Positions 48,769 to 61,136 are shown, counted from the stretch's first letter. The stretch is DNA of 64,000 bases from Haberlea rhodopensis (GCA_907163345.1 CAJQUN010000033.1:2435788-2499787), one strand, 5' to 3'. Notes: generated by a model not told the origin, from the sequence alone. Program-made: numbers and translations.

Positions 48769-51700
48769 TTAACCAGTGTTCTGCAGCCCAGCAGCGATAC
48801 CCTTCATGGTCAAGATGAGAGTGTCTTCCAGTCCAGGGGCATAGTCGCTAGTTGGATTCAAATTCACGAGCTCATCAGCCGCTTTGGATTCCATGTACTC
48901 TTTCGAGATATGGGGCCTCAGCTTCACATGGTAGTTCGGGTCTCGAATCCTTTTCAGGGTGTAAGCTTGGGTCACATTCAGCGTTGTAATGTATGAGTCA
49001 CGTAATCGGAGTCGTTGCTTCAAGTACGGGTCACCTTCTAAGAGATCCTTGTGTCCGGCAATCTGTGAAAAGAAGATAGTTTCATTTCAACGTATTCGAG
49101 TTCAATTTTGACGAAAACCTTGAATAGAAAAAAAAAAATTTAAAATTTACCTGGAGAAGAAGAGACTTTGTCTCCTCGTAGTTGGACCTCAAACGCTCAC
49201 CGAATGACCACAAGTCCTCTGAAACGAGGAGTCTGTCGTATAATGAGGCAATACCAGGGTCTCCCTTGGCGAAAACCATCTCCATAAGATCAATCGTGAC
49301 TCTAAAGAAAGGCCACTTGTTATACATATCCTGCAGCATTTTCAGGTTTTTAATGTCCTTCTGCAACGCATATTTGAATGCTGCTCCAACGCCGAGCCAT
49401 ACAGGGAGATGGAATCTGGTCTGTGTCCAGGCAAAGATCCATGGGATGGCTCTTAGGGATTCAATGCCTCCACTGGGTTTCCGCTTTGATGGACGACTCC
49501 CAATGTTCATTCGACCATACTCCAATTCTGGTGTGGCCTAATATGGTTTTTGCATGAATACTTACAATCAAACTAATATTACACGAGTAATAAATATTAT
49601 TCAATGTGTTAGTAGTTACTCACAAGGCGAAAATATTCGACGAATCGTGGTTCTTTGAAGACGATTGACCGATACTCCTCTGTGGCAACAACAGTTATTT
49701 CATCCAAAAGTGCCCGCCATTCGGGTTTGGGGGCAACCGGGGGATGCATTCCATGTTCTAGTGTAGCAGCCGTAAAACGTTGAAGTGTTCTGAAGCACAA
49801 GTGCTCTTCCCCAAACGACTGCTCGATAACTTCTCCCTGAACCGTAACACGGAGTGATCCATGTATGGTGTCTGGCGGCTGAGACAATATAGCAAGATGA
49901 GTCGGGCCACCTCCTCGTCCAACAGTCCCCCCTCGACCATGGAACATTGTCAGTTTCACCCCGTATTCTTTTGCGACTTTTATAAGTTCCTCCTGAGCCT
50001 TGTACAGTTGCCAAGCGGCAGATAGACGACCAGCATCTTTCCCAGAGTCCGAATACCCAATCATGACTTCTTGCTTACCGTTGATACGGTTTTTGTACCA
50101 ATCAATCGAGAACAGGCGTGCAACAGCAGCAGGAGCCGCTTCTAGATCAGCTAATCTCTCAAAAAGTGGAACAACTCTTAACGGTTGCTTCACATGGCAT
50201 TCACGCTGTAAAAGCTCGACTGCTAACACGTCAGACGAGGCAGTAGCCATCGAAATGATGTATGCACCAAAGCAGTCAGATGGGAGTTCTGCCAAAACAT
50301 GAAATGTGTTCAAAACATCAGAAATCTCTTCGGTTTTTGGAAGATCGGGTCCAAAGAGGGGCCGCTTGCCCCTGAGTTCAGACAGGAGCCATTCTTGTTT
50401 ACGTTCTTCAGACCACTCTTTATATGAGCCTATATCCAAGTGTTTGGTAATAGCGTCTAAAACGTCTGTGTGCCTGTCTGACTCTTGCCTTATGTCAAGT
50501 CTCACAAGGGACAGCCCAAAGGTGGAAACTTGCCTTAGAAAATCTAAAAGGGTCCCATCAGCAATTGGCCGGTCCCCGCAAGCACAAAGAGATCGGTAGC
50601 ACAGCTCAAGGGGCTCCAAAAACTACATAAAAATAAACTAATTTAACACAAGGCGAGGTCAAGAGTGCTGATTTGTGTGTGAATCTTGCTTTCAATAATC
50701 GTGAAAATTACTAAAAATACCTGCTCCACATTGGTGTATGTTGCATCCTCTGGGATATCAGATGTGCCCTGGGCTAATAAATGGCGAGAACGCTCACGTG
50801 TCTCATAGAGCCTATCCCTCACATCCCCAAGAATGACACGATAAGGCTCGTTTGGTGGAATTGTTTTCCAAAATTCTGAGAGAGATACATTTGGACACAT
50901 CAGTGAGTGATTAAAAATACAGTTGTTAAATTCTGTATAGTGTGGTGAAAATCTCCGGTTTATTTGCAATCGGAAATTTAATAGCAGACATTTTATTGAC
51001 CTCTAGTGAAATTCGTATTCATAAGAAGTATGTTAAATATACAGAAAAGCATGTTTGGGGTTACAGCATTATTACCTATGAAATGCTTTGCATCTCTCCT
51101 TGAAGATCTGTGGAGTTCCTCCGCTCGAACACGAAGTTCATCGTTGCAACGCCACATTGACAACTATAAAACCCAATGGAGTTTTGAGTATAAGGCACAT
51201 ATATGTTTAAGGTTTGACTTCAAATTAAAAAAGATTAAAGTGTTTAAACATATGTGTCGAGTAAATACCTCAAACATTAAATCCTCTATTTGGGAATAGT
51301 ACAAGTTAGCAGCCATCATCCTGGCCAACAAGCAAACATCCCTAGTTACCTCAGGAGTCACCCTTGGATTGCCTGCAGTAAATCAACAAATGAGCCATAG
51401 TAATCCTAAAAATAAAGAATATAAAATATGTACACTGAAAAATACCAATGATGCATGTTTAATATTTTCCTAATACTTTTCCTTTGTAGTTAGATATATA
51501 AGTGGTTCTAAAGTTTTTGGGAAAATGAAATATACCATCTCGGTCTCCGCCCATCCAAGAAGAAAATTGGATTAGAGGGGCGTTGTATGGAACACGCTCA
51601 TTAATTCCTATATTCTTAAGTGCTGTATCAACACGGCGCAGAAACTTGGGTACCCCTTTCCAGATTGTTTCATGAAAATAACTCATCCCTGCCCTCATTT

Positions 51701-53658
51701 CATCTTGGGGAGTAGGGGGAGTCCTTCGGATTTCATCAGTTCGGAAAGCAGCTTGGATCTGTGGACAGACACAAGATAAAACAAAGGCAACAAAATCAGC
51801 AAGCCATGTCCTTGGATAATTCAACAGATATGAAAGAACAAAATCAGCAAGCCATGTCCTCTGATACGGTTGATTGTATCAGAGGGAAACTGTTCCAAGT
51901 AAGAGAAAATAAGAACTCTATTTTTACGGGAAAATGCCACTTTTTCCAGCCTTTTGTATGGGAATTTTGTTATTTGCACCAAATCTTCAAAGCACCGCAT
52001 TTCATCATTAAATAAAATAAAATTTTATGAAATGCATTCCTCTAATTCATTAATATCAATCACCCCAGAACCTAAGATTGTAGTGAAGTAAATCATCCGT
52101 ATACCCAGATTTAACTTTATTGGAATTTGGTTAATTATAATAAGATTAAATTCATCAAAACAAACACAAATCCCATGTACGAATTCAAATGAAAGGGCTT
52201 TACCAGTTATCACAAATTAAGAGTCCAAGCAAATACACTCAGCACATAATTATCATATAGATATGAATTTAAAAAGAATCGATAAATACCTCCCTCTGTA
52301 AAGCCTCATCGAGCTCCTGTTTGTCATCAGGGGTAATATCTTTGGCATACAACTGAGCCAAGCAATTCCGAATCCTAACCAAGTGAAAGTCAACACATAA
52401 GCACGGAAGAGTTGAACTATTTGAAAAAAAGTAAGACTATTAGCTACGTATTCGAATTAAAAACTCATAGTAAGTAGAGAACAGACCTTCCATGTTTCTG
52501 AAGCAACGATCTTCGAATAGATTGAGTGGGATGAGCAGTGAAGACCAGATCCACAGTTTGATTCTTCAATTCATCAAAAACTTCTTGAGGAGATTTCTTC
52601 AAATCGACCACAAGTCTTTGGAGAGTCTCTTCGATGTTTGATTCAGTAGTTGCCGAGCTCTCATCTGTATAATCTCCTTTTTTCAACTTGTTCCTTCGAC
52701 GATAAGCAATTTGAACCTCCTCAGCCAAGTTGGCCAAGTTAAGCATATGAGAAAAAGCCTTTGCAATGACAATTGAATCCCCGGGATCCAAACTTGTCAA
52801 TACATTCCCAAGTTCTTCCAACTTTTTAGGATCATGCTTGCCTTCGTACTCGGCGGAAAGTTCATAACATTCTTGCACCTAAAGTTATGGAAATTAAATA
52901 TAACAGTTCTTCTATCTATTAGAGTATAGTTATATATAAACTTAAATCTTATAAAAATTCAAATAATGATGTAAAAGATTCATGTTTCTACTCAGGTCAA
53001 AAACTATTAGTCACTTTTACTCTGTGACCGTGGAGTTGGGAGTAACGAAGCATCCTGTGATGAACAGACATGGGAATCTTTGAATACAGGCAAAACCCTA
53101 TTTCTACAAAACACTATCTTCAGATTACAATTAAAGTGATATAAGAACTAGTGCAAAAATCCAGTCTTTATCAGCAAGTTCTTCCAGGAGGGTTCAACAC
53201 AGTGGTAGAGCCAGGAATGAGGATTTGGTTAAGGCGTAACTTCGTACATTAAAAGGATGTCAATACTTGTGCTTTTAGAAAAACTCGAAACTCAAAAATC
53301 ATCACTAGTTGAACATAATATTATTTGTAGCACGTGAATCTCAGATCGGGTGTGCAGTATGCACCAAAATTCAGACTGAGCAATCTTAACATCAAGATTG
53401 GGTTTTTAACAACAAAATCTAAGCATGTACTCATTATACTCCAGAAATAGAATGTCTCCGATCCCACAAAACTATAATTACAGTGATTCATACCGTTTCC
53501 CTCAGATCCTCTCCATGCAAATCCTGAAGAATATCAATAAACCGATCCAAAAGCAAGGCATCATACTCAACAAGCTTATCATCCTCTGAAACTTTTCCAG
53601 GAACCAAAAGCCTCAATTGGGCATCAATTGAAGCCAACTTCTCCAAATTTCTTGCCAT
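48769..53658 (-). CDS. PPC: Plant-type phosphoenolpyruvate carboxylase, C3 form
   Basis: Cytosolic enzyme that joins PEP and bicarbonate to give oxaloacetate; anaplerotic in C3 plants. Minus-strand exons: 53658-53494, 52878-52487, 52374-52290, 51758-51536, 51372-51269, 51163-51076, 50875-50721, 50622-49624, 49537-49151, 49062-48769; phases agree and give 963 residues, the normal length. The regulatory serine is Ser10 in EKLASIDAQLR, the target of PEPC kinase. Catalytic stretches seen: VFTAHPTQSIRRSLLQKHGR, MGGDRDGNPRVTPEVTRDV, GYSDSGKDAGRLSAAW, FHGRGGTVGRGGGPTH, and the C-terminal QNTG that marks plant-type enzymes. In FRxATPE the variable residue is Leu, not the Ser of C4 forms. The long exon 8 and ten-exon layout fit the family. 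Intron 3 contains a 48-bp tandem doubling at 51789-51860. Which paralogue (PPC1 or PPC3 type) is not resolved. Confidence 0.98.
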
Positions 53659-54030
53659 TAATCCTTTAACTCCCTACCTGAAACCTTAATTCTCAATAAT
53701 CCTGCAGAAAATTGAGTCAAACCACAACCCTGAATCAATTAAACAAGCCCAAAAAATTCTGATCACGATATAGAAAATAGGAACCATACAAGGGTTAGAA
53801 AACAGCAGCTTCATGAAAAGTTTAAAAAATAATTCACATGCAAAAGATTGCGTTTGAAAAGGATGGCCCCATAAATTGAAAGTTGACGATAAGTGGCTTA
53901 TGAGTGATGACCGTATACCTGAAATCTGAATCTGGGGTAGATGAAATTTTTGAAGAACAGAGGGGAAGAGAGATGAGGAGCTATAATATTGTTCTAAAGA
54001 GACGGCAAAGGCTAATCTATATATAGACAA
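53659..54030 (-). promoter_or_regulatory. PEPC core promoter and 5' UTR intron
   Basis: TATATATA at 54018-54025 (minus strand CTATATATAG) is a good TATA box; transcription would start near 53985. The leader is C/T-rich up to CAGATTTCAG and then GTATACGG at about 53921, a donor site. The acceptor AAGGTTTCAG precedes GTAGGGAG at about 53681, 22 bases before the ATG. A 5' UTR intron of about 240 nt is therefore likely, as in many plant PEPC genes. Confidence 0.65.
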
Positions 54031-54532
54031 AATGCAAGAAAATTAAAAATTGCCTCGAACTCTTTTAATGGAAAATCAAATTTGTTTTTAGAGCCACGAT
54101 TTTAGCGCAATACGCTGGACGACTGATGTTGCCAAAACCACACATACTTACCTTATATATGATTTTAAATTTATCATAACTAAATTAAATTACATATATA
54201 ATTTTAAATTTAGCATAACAAATTTAAATTTATCGTGTTAGAATTCGAAATTTCTGATGATATTAAAAATCACAACAATAAGGTTAATATTATATAATTA
54301 CATTGTGATTTCATTAATTCCTTTCTATCCTCTTAAATTATGTTAATATCCATTTAATCTACTCAAAAGATTAGTTACATTAAAATTATTACCCCTTCAA
54401 ATATAAGCTGCCGCGGAGGTGTACATCCGCATAGCTAGTTAGCAGGTTGAGGTCTCGTTCGTTAACAAAATTAACCAGACAAATCGCTACACCAACTAAG
54501 AACGATCATGCATCACCATCCATATAAGCAAG
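54031..54532. other. PEPC upstream intergenic
   Basis: AT-rich, with no gene. AATTTAAATTTAGCATAAC-like words repeat at 54165-54240. Confidence 0.5.
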
Positions 54533-54545
54533 AAAGATCATCTTC

Positions 54546-54784
54546 TTTGCCCCCAGGGGCATAGACGGATTGGTAAGGGCCGATGTGACGTTGGGAGAAA
54601 TCCTCCGATGTTGCACGTTCGAATCCCGTGTGGACAAATTCTCCACTGAAATATTGTGGGGGTTTGTCTTGGATTATCAGTGCATATCCCTCGATTTACC
54701 CGGTGGCAGTCCTGAGGGGCTAGGAACGCCACCCAATGATTAGTCAGGCGCAAGTCTGGATACCTTGTTAAACCAAAACAAAAA
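54546..54784 (+). mobile_element. tRNA-derived SINE with perfect 13-bp TSD
   Basis: About 239 bp between perfect copies of AAAGATCATCTTC (54533-54545 and 54785-54797). The 5' part has an A-box-like ATAGACGGATTGGTAAGG and a good B-box GTTCGAATCCC; the 3' end is A-rich (AACCAAAACAAAAAAA). These are the full hallmarks of a retroposed polymerase III SINE. The perfect duplication suggests a fairly young insertion. Confidence 0.9.
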
Positions 54785-54800
54785 AAAGATCATCTTCGTA

Positions 54801-55088
54801 GGGTATGTTTGTGATTTCTTATTTAAAGTAATTTTATGTTAGATTTGCTTAAAATTAAAAAAACTTGTTTTTAGACAACAATATTGAATGTTATTAAAAT
54901 AAAAAATCAGTTTAATGAACTTCAAATACAAAATTATCACCGCATAAGTAAAAACAGTGAATAATATCTCCTGATTATTTATCTGCTTCTGCTTTTACCT
55001 ACTTATTTTTAGAGAAGCAATAACAGTATCATGAAATAAAACACTTAAAATCTGTTTTTTAGTTTTGAAAAATAATCGCAAACACCCA
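54801..55088. mobile_element. 288-bp MITE, GGGT-TGTTTG family
   Basis: Inverted ends GGGTATGTTTGTGATT and the inverse of TGGGTGTTTGCGATT. The interior shares CTGCTTCTGCTTTTACC, TTTAGAGAAGCAATA and GAAATAAAACACTTAAAA-type words with the foldback at 58285-58924. Non-coding. No certain target-site duplication. Confidence 0.7.
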
Positions 55089-55660
55089 CTTAATCTCTTA
55101 CATTATTTGTTAAATTACTTTATCTCATGACTCTTGAACTATTGATTTACAAACTCGTTATTTTAAAAGGAAAAAAACTAATTTACTCATTAAAACATAA
55201 AAACATTTAACAATTTAGTACAATTATGCTTATAAATAAGATAATTAAAGCTATTACTACATGATAAAAACAATTCATCTAAAAATTATCGTAACATCAC
55301 AATTGAACTAGATTTATAAATATTTATCTTTGCTACTTATTTAGTTTTACAATTCATGTTATCCAAATAGTCTTTCGACTTGTTGTTTTTTTTATCTTAT
55401 TATGATTATAATTGTGAAAAATTACGAAATCGATATTTAATTAATATGATTTTTTAAAAATGTTAAGTACTTAATATAATTTATAAATCATGTGGTATAA
55501 TTAATAACGAAACAAGTAAAATAAAATATATGGTCAAAGGGTCGAAGTTACTCAATTATTAGATTCTTTCTCAAGGGATGCAAATGGGAGAAATTTTCAC
55601 TATTTAATTTAAAAAAACATATTTAATTTAAATAATTTAAAAGATACTAGTAGTATAAAA
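55089..55660. other. AT-rich intergenic stretch
   Basis: No gene or defined repeat. Confidence 0.5.
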
Positions 55661-56150
55661 ACTAATATTATGGTCAAACGCTTACTACTAGGGCAAAAGC
55701 TATAGTTGTTAATATATTCGTGACTTTATTTTTTGTACAGTGGTAGCACAAAGTCACGTACTAAATGACATCTGCGTATGAGGCTGTACCACGTGGGTGT
55801 CAATGAGTTATATTTGTTATGTCATAAACGACGAGGAGCATTTCGCCTACGAGCGCATAAAGGATATCACGTGTATATCTCAACATCCCCAGAAGAATAC
55901 ACTTAAATTACTTCTGGATAGGCTCGAACACATTAACTCGTTATCATGCCAATTCTTATGATCATACACTTATCACTAGGCTAAATGTTATAATTGTTAG
56001 GAGATGTTTGTTTTTTTATACATTTGTATGACAAAGCTTATACTAAGCGATATATAGAGATAATAGTGTTAGACTTGTTATGTCATAGACGGTGATGAAT
56101 ATTTTGTCTACAAGCATACGAAAAATATGCCTTGTAAAACAAATAATTAC
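55661..56150 (+). repeat. Diverged tandem repeat, two units
   Basis: 55670-55930 and 55960-56150 share, in the same order, ACGCTTA/ACACTTA-CTA-TAGG-AAA, a GTTGTTA or ATTGTTAG word, a TTTGTTTTTTTATACATTTGTATGACAAAG-like stretch, a TTGTTATGTCATA-ACG-GA core and TTTTG-CTAC-AGC. They are diverged copies; the left is longer. Neither codes for protein. The superfamily is unknown. Confidence 0.6.
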
Positions 56151-58284
56151 TAAATTTTTTAATCAACGAGATTTAAATTTATTAGTAAATGCAGAAAGAA
56201 CACATTTTATTACGATATGCTAATTTAAAAATACAATAATAATAAATTAAAAGTAAAGCACGTCAAATACTTGACAACATGCTTCCAGCACTAGAATCCA
56301 ATTGGTGTTAGGTTCCGTTCTCACTAGAAGACGAATATCTTATTTATTTAATAATTTGATATGGATTAGCATTATTATCAGATAAAGTAAAGAAACATAT
56401 CTTACCCTTTTTTTGTTGTTAATGTTTATTTATATCGAAATATTGAATCAGTTTAAATAATTGTAATAAGAATGAGTAATTATACTGTAAACAAACATCA
56501 AACAATCAAACTACAAAAGCATTAGACTTACAGCAGTAGTTATAAACTGAATACTTAATCAACAAAAATTTGGAAACAATTTTGGACGATGCCACAACAA
56601 TCTGTGTGCCCGTAAACTCAAATTTACCCGCATTAGCTTCTGACTTCCTGGATAAGTGAGTTTCAAGGTACAACGCCCATTCACATCTGTTAGGAATGAA
56701 GCAAAACTCCGAGCAGACTACCTCGAACACTAGCAGTGTGCAATACTCTCAAAGCATAATGATATATGTATGTATGCAGATTTTCGGAATGAAGAAACAT
56801 AGAGCTGGTGCAGCTTATATAGCTGAGCAGCAGACATCTCCAAAGGTCACATATAATTAAATGTAATGTTTAGTGGGGTTGATGAAAAGTCTCAATACTT
56901 AACATCAGATTAATTCGAATTTAAGTCTCAGGCCTAAATCTGAAATCAATTCTGCAAGTAGGTGAAAAGTCTCAAACTTAACTCAGCAGAATATGAAAGT
57001 CAGGTATATGAAAAGTCATTTCAGAAATCCGAGTAGTCAAAAGATAGGGCTGCCTTCGCGGCAGCGACACGCGCGAGGCGAGTCGACCCGAGAGGACGGA
57101 CGGCACGCGAGGGGTACCTATCTTTTCTACTTAACTACACTCTATGGATTTGTATCTCATTATAAACAAATCATAAATATCTCAATTTCTCAAAGTGGAA
57201 TTTCTTTAGCCTAATTGAATATCCATAATTAACTTATCTTAATTTTAGTCTTATTAACAAAATTATACCAATATTGGCTTTTATTCATTAAACCCAATAA
57301 TTAATAATTAATCACAACAATTTTCAATTCAAAAATAATAATTGTAGGCATAGAACAAGCCTTATTCCAACGCCCGCATGCCTTTGGTTAGTTATTTCAC
57401 AACAAGAAGCATGATTCATACGACCTCCACCAGTATTCTGATAACACAGGCCTTGAATTTGAAGTCCTCCAATTCAAATTAATTAATTGAGAGAAAAAAG
57501 CAGCAACGTTGCCTCGACGTTGGGGTTAGTGTCAGTCCCTTTCCCCTTGGAAATTTACCTTGACAAATTGTTTGTATACATGGTCAAAGTGTTTGTATAC
57601 ATAGACGGCACTTATACAACAATTCAATAATAAAATATAATATTATTTAATTTAAATAAAAAAATACATAAACCAACATTTTAATAATTTAGACCAATCA
57701 TATTAAATTTATCTATAAATATGACCAAAACTGTGGCCATATAATTATTTTCCCCTTCCTCGGTTCCCGCTCTCTTGGGATGAAGATTTTCCATGTTGAA
57801 TTTGAGGATGCACTAAGGGAATGACTTGTCCCAGTTTGACATTCTAACACTAATATACCGTCCATTCACACAAACAATATATTTACAAAATTATACTTTT
57901 TTCATAATTCTTTTAGGATCTATGTGGATGGAAGTATTTGGATTTTAAATCATTAATATAAATTTATTCAAATTGTTTGGTTAATTTTTAAATCAGTGGA
58001 TTTCAAATCCACAATCTGCAATTTTAAGATATTTTTTTTAATAATACTAATATATTTAAAATTCATAATTATTGAAGTCATTTTAAATCTAAAGTTTCAA
58101 GTCAATGAAATTATTTAATTCAAATACAACCTTAGTTTTTTATTTGTATGTTTTTAAAATATTATTTGAGACACAATTGAGTGGGATCAATGATCATGTA
58201 ATGTTGTAATCTGAGGAGTAATTTGACTACTTTTAATATATATATATAATTGAAATTTATCTTTAATCACATTTAATTTAAATA
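56151..58284. other. Intergenic, possibly an old LTR around 56500-57115
   Basis: On the minus strand CTATATAAGC (plus 56816-56825) could be a TATA box, followed by an open stretch (56730-56506) whose 74-residue frame is not recognised. A GC-rich patch at 57045-57115 (GCGGCAGCGACACGCGCGAGG) stands out upstream of it. The layout would fit the promoter and R region of a minus-strand LTR, or a small unknown gene. No confirming termini were found. The rest is AT-rich. Confidence 0.3.
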
Positions 58285-58924
58285 ACAACGCGATTACTTT
58301 TCAAAACTGCTTATATGTTTCTCAGACCAAAAAACAGATATTGTTGTTTTATTTCATTGCTTCTGCTATTGCTTCTCCAAAAATAAGCATGTAAAAGCAG
58401 AAGCAGAGAAACATGTCACGATATGTTATTCACTACTTTTACTTGTGTGGTGTCAATTATATAATAATTAGAAGTTTATTAAGCTATTTTTTTATTATTT
58501 TAATAGCGAACACTTCATTTTTTTGCTAAAAGAACACTTTTTTCAACTTTAAGCAAAAACAACATGAAAGTACTTTGAATAAGCAATTGCAAACACTCTC
58601 TTAATGTGTGTTTTCAATTACTTATTCAAAGCACTTTTACGTTGCTTTTGCTTAAAGTTGTAAAAAGTTACTTTTAAGCAAAATGATTGAGTGTTTGCTG
58701 TTAAAATAAATAAATAAAAATAGCCTAATAAACTTAAATTAATTACAAGATTGTCACAAAACAACTTAAAACAGTCAAAAGCATGACATGACATGCTTCT
58801 ATGCTTCTGTTTTTTTGCTTAGTTTTAGAGAAGCAATAGAAGAGCCAAGGAAATAAACACTCAAAACTATTTTTTTTGTCTGAAAAGTAGATAAGCAGAT
58901 TGCAAAAGTATTTACGAATACCCA
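58285..58924. mobile_element. 640-bp foldback element (two inverted MITE arms)
   Basis: Left arm about 58285-58600, right arm about 58604-58924, inverted, meeting at CTCTCTTAATGTGTG. Matched words include CAACTTTAAGCAAAAACAAC with its inverse GTTGCTTTTGCTTAAAGTTG, and TGCTTCTGCTATTGCTTCTC with its inverse GAGAAGCAATAGAAG. Each arm resembles the single MITE at 54801-55088, so it may have arisen by head-to-head insertion or inverted duplication. A transcript would form a near-full-length hairpin. Confidence 0.85.
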
Positions 58925-60509
58925 CTTAATATAGCAGGATATGTGCAATCACATATAATTTTTTTTAAAAAAACTATATATAAAAAGTTACTTATTCTTT
59001 ATTTTTTTAAAAAAAAAACAAAAGAATACGAAATGGTATATCCATTGTACCATTGTGCAATCCAGCAGTTCGGGCGCTGATAGTGGCATGTTTTCGATGA
59101 TACACAGCACTTACCGTGAATGGAGCTTTCTCAAATAAATCTATGGGACTAAATTATTAAAACTTTACGAATATTAAACTATTAAACATGTGCTTCCTTT
59201 TACGACGGTGTGTATTTATAGCAGAGTATATCAATTATTTTTTTGTCTCTGTTGGGGAGAGGTGATTAGTTAAGGGAGACATTGAGATAATAACTTGGCG
59301 TATATGATATTGTTTATTACTACCAATCAACTTTATTTAAGTAATTTTAGTATAATTTTATTAAGTATTTAATGAAAAAAAAAAATATGTTGTGATTAAA
59401 TTTATTGATTTTTTGAAATATTTGATATCAAATAGCTAATTACATTTTTTTTTTAAATCAGAAAAAATTTGCAATTTCTTGAATCATATTAATTAACAGT
59501 AATCTAGGAATAAAATAGTAGATTTTTCACAATTATAAAATTCCAATCCCATTTAATACATACTAAGAATTTGGACATTTTTAACCAAAAAAGGGAGAAT
59601 ATTTAGTTGAATATTATTTTTACAACGTATAATTTGCAAACCCAAGATATTTTAATAATTGAATCGATAAACAATTAATCTAGTCTATCTAGAGACTCTA
59701 TGGTGACGTGAATAAAAGAAGTCAAACGGAAAAAAGTGTCACTAATGACCAGTATCAGAATATTCGATCAGCCCATGTAGATTCGTCAAGAAGATGCTTC
59801 TTCTCTGGATTAGGTAGTCCTAAACGTAAAACCCGTGATATATATATTACTATCTTATATTGGCTAAACACCTTAGTGGTATGACCATTTTGCAAATTCG
59901 AAAATACATCTACTACTATATGCTAAATGACCGCAAGACCCTTGTTAATTTGGATAACCACAATAACATCAAAAAAATATTTGAGAGGGTATTAAATATT
60001 GACGCACGACCACTCAAAAGATGACAAGTGTTCTCATTAAAAAAATTTTACTATCCATAAAATTACATTTTCTCCCTAAAATTACATTATCTCCAAAATT
60101 GCAGATTTGTCTTCTTAAAATTATATTGCCCTCCCTAAAACTTCCACCCTCATCATGGTTTTCAAATCCGTCCCGATACATATATATACATATATATTCA
60201 TTTGAGAATATTCAATTTCCATAAGTAATCAAATTTATTTTATACAAATAAAATCAATTCTCAGAACTTTGAAATAATTAATTTTTTTCACCATATTTAT
60301 TATAAAATTGACTTGATAGTCAAACAGTTGACCAATGCTTATAAAAAAAAATTAAAAAATGTAGAGAAAGACGAATAGATTATTGAATGAGATAATGACC
60401 AGAATAGTTGATAATGAATTAGAAAATTAAGTTGATGTGGACTTATGAATGTTGTATAGCTTGAAATACAAAACCGAGAAATTTGACTTTGAAATATTGA
60501 CTAGTGCAA
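58925..60509. other. AT-rich intergenic stretch
   Basis: No gene. A cluster of CTCCC-TAAAATTACATT words at 60070-60140 is a small local repeat. Confidence 0.5.
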
Positions 60510-60868
60510 CATGGTCATGGCGGGTTTAGATTTTGGCCAAACTCGCCCCTTTATACATATTATTATGTTTTAAAAAATATCGAATATACATTTCGCTTTT
60601 TTGATTGAATCGTAACGTGTCATTTTTTAATTTTATATTAAAACTTATGTATTCATATTAAATAAGTTTAAGATTTTGAAAAGAATCTAAGCAATTCAAT
60701 AAAAATATCGTAGCTTAAAGGTAGTTTTATAAAGCTTATTATAAATATTTAAAATATGAAATTTAATAACAAAACTCAATTTTTGTACTTCAAAATTGAT
60801 TTTTAACTAATAATTTATTTTAAAAAAAAACAAAACGGGTTCGCGAGATCCGTCCGTTGCCATCCCTA
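60510..60868. mobile_element. Diverged relative of the hAT element at 36134-36686
   Basis: The core matches 36300-36560 in the same orientation: TTTTTTGATTGAAT, GTGTCATT-TTTAATT, GTATTCATATTAAA-AAGTT, TAGCTTAAAGGTA, GCTTATTATAAATATTT and ACAAAACTCAATTTTTGT. The right end GTTGCCATCCCTA equals the other element's terminus. The left end (ATGGTCATGGCGGG) is shortened and altered. No target-site duplication is clear. Confidence 0.7.
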
Positions 60869-61037
60869 CTCCTGAGTCCATTATTAATGAATTTACATGA
60901 CGTCAAAATGCATGTGTTGGGTGGTTCATGTTTGAATTAATGATTTAATAATTGCAGCTTATAATTTATATTCATGTACCAAATTTTATTTGTTGTTTTA
61001 AAGAAGTTACGACACCAGATTGTCCAGATCCATGCTA
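60869..61037. other. Short spacer between elements
   Basis: No feature recognised. Confidence 0.4.
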
Positions 61038-61136
61038 ACCGGCCATAACACGCTGATGTAGTGATGTCAAACGGGTTGTGCCGCTCACCGGCCATAACAC
61101 GCTGGTGTAGTGATGTCAAACGGACCGTGTCGGTTC
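61038..61136 (+). repeat. 49-bp tandem doubling covering a hAT end and its flank
   Basis: ACCGGCCATAACACGCTGATG and then TAGTGATGTCAAACGG at 61038 recur 49 bases later at 61087 with a single change before the element start (CGCTGATG to CGCTGGTG). The doubled segment contains flank, target site and the first bases of the hAT element at 61108. Confidence 0.85.

Noticed and set aside
49700..50599. Several long frames antisense to or out of frame with PEPC
   Set aside because: All lie within the 999-bp PEPC exon 8 and reflect its codon bias.
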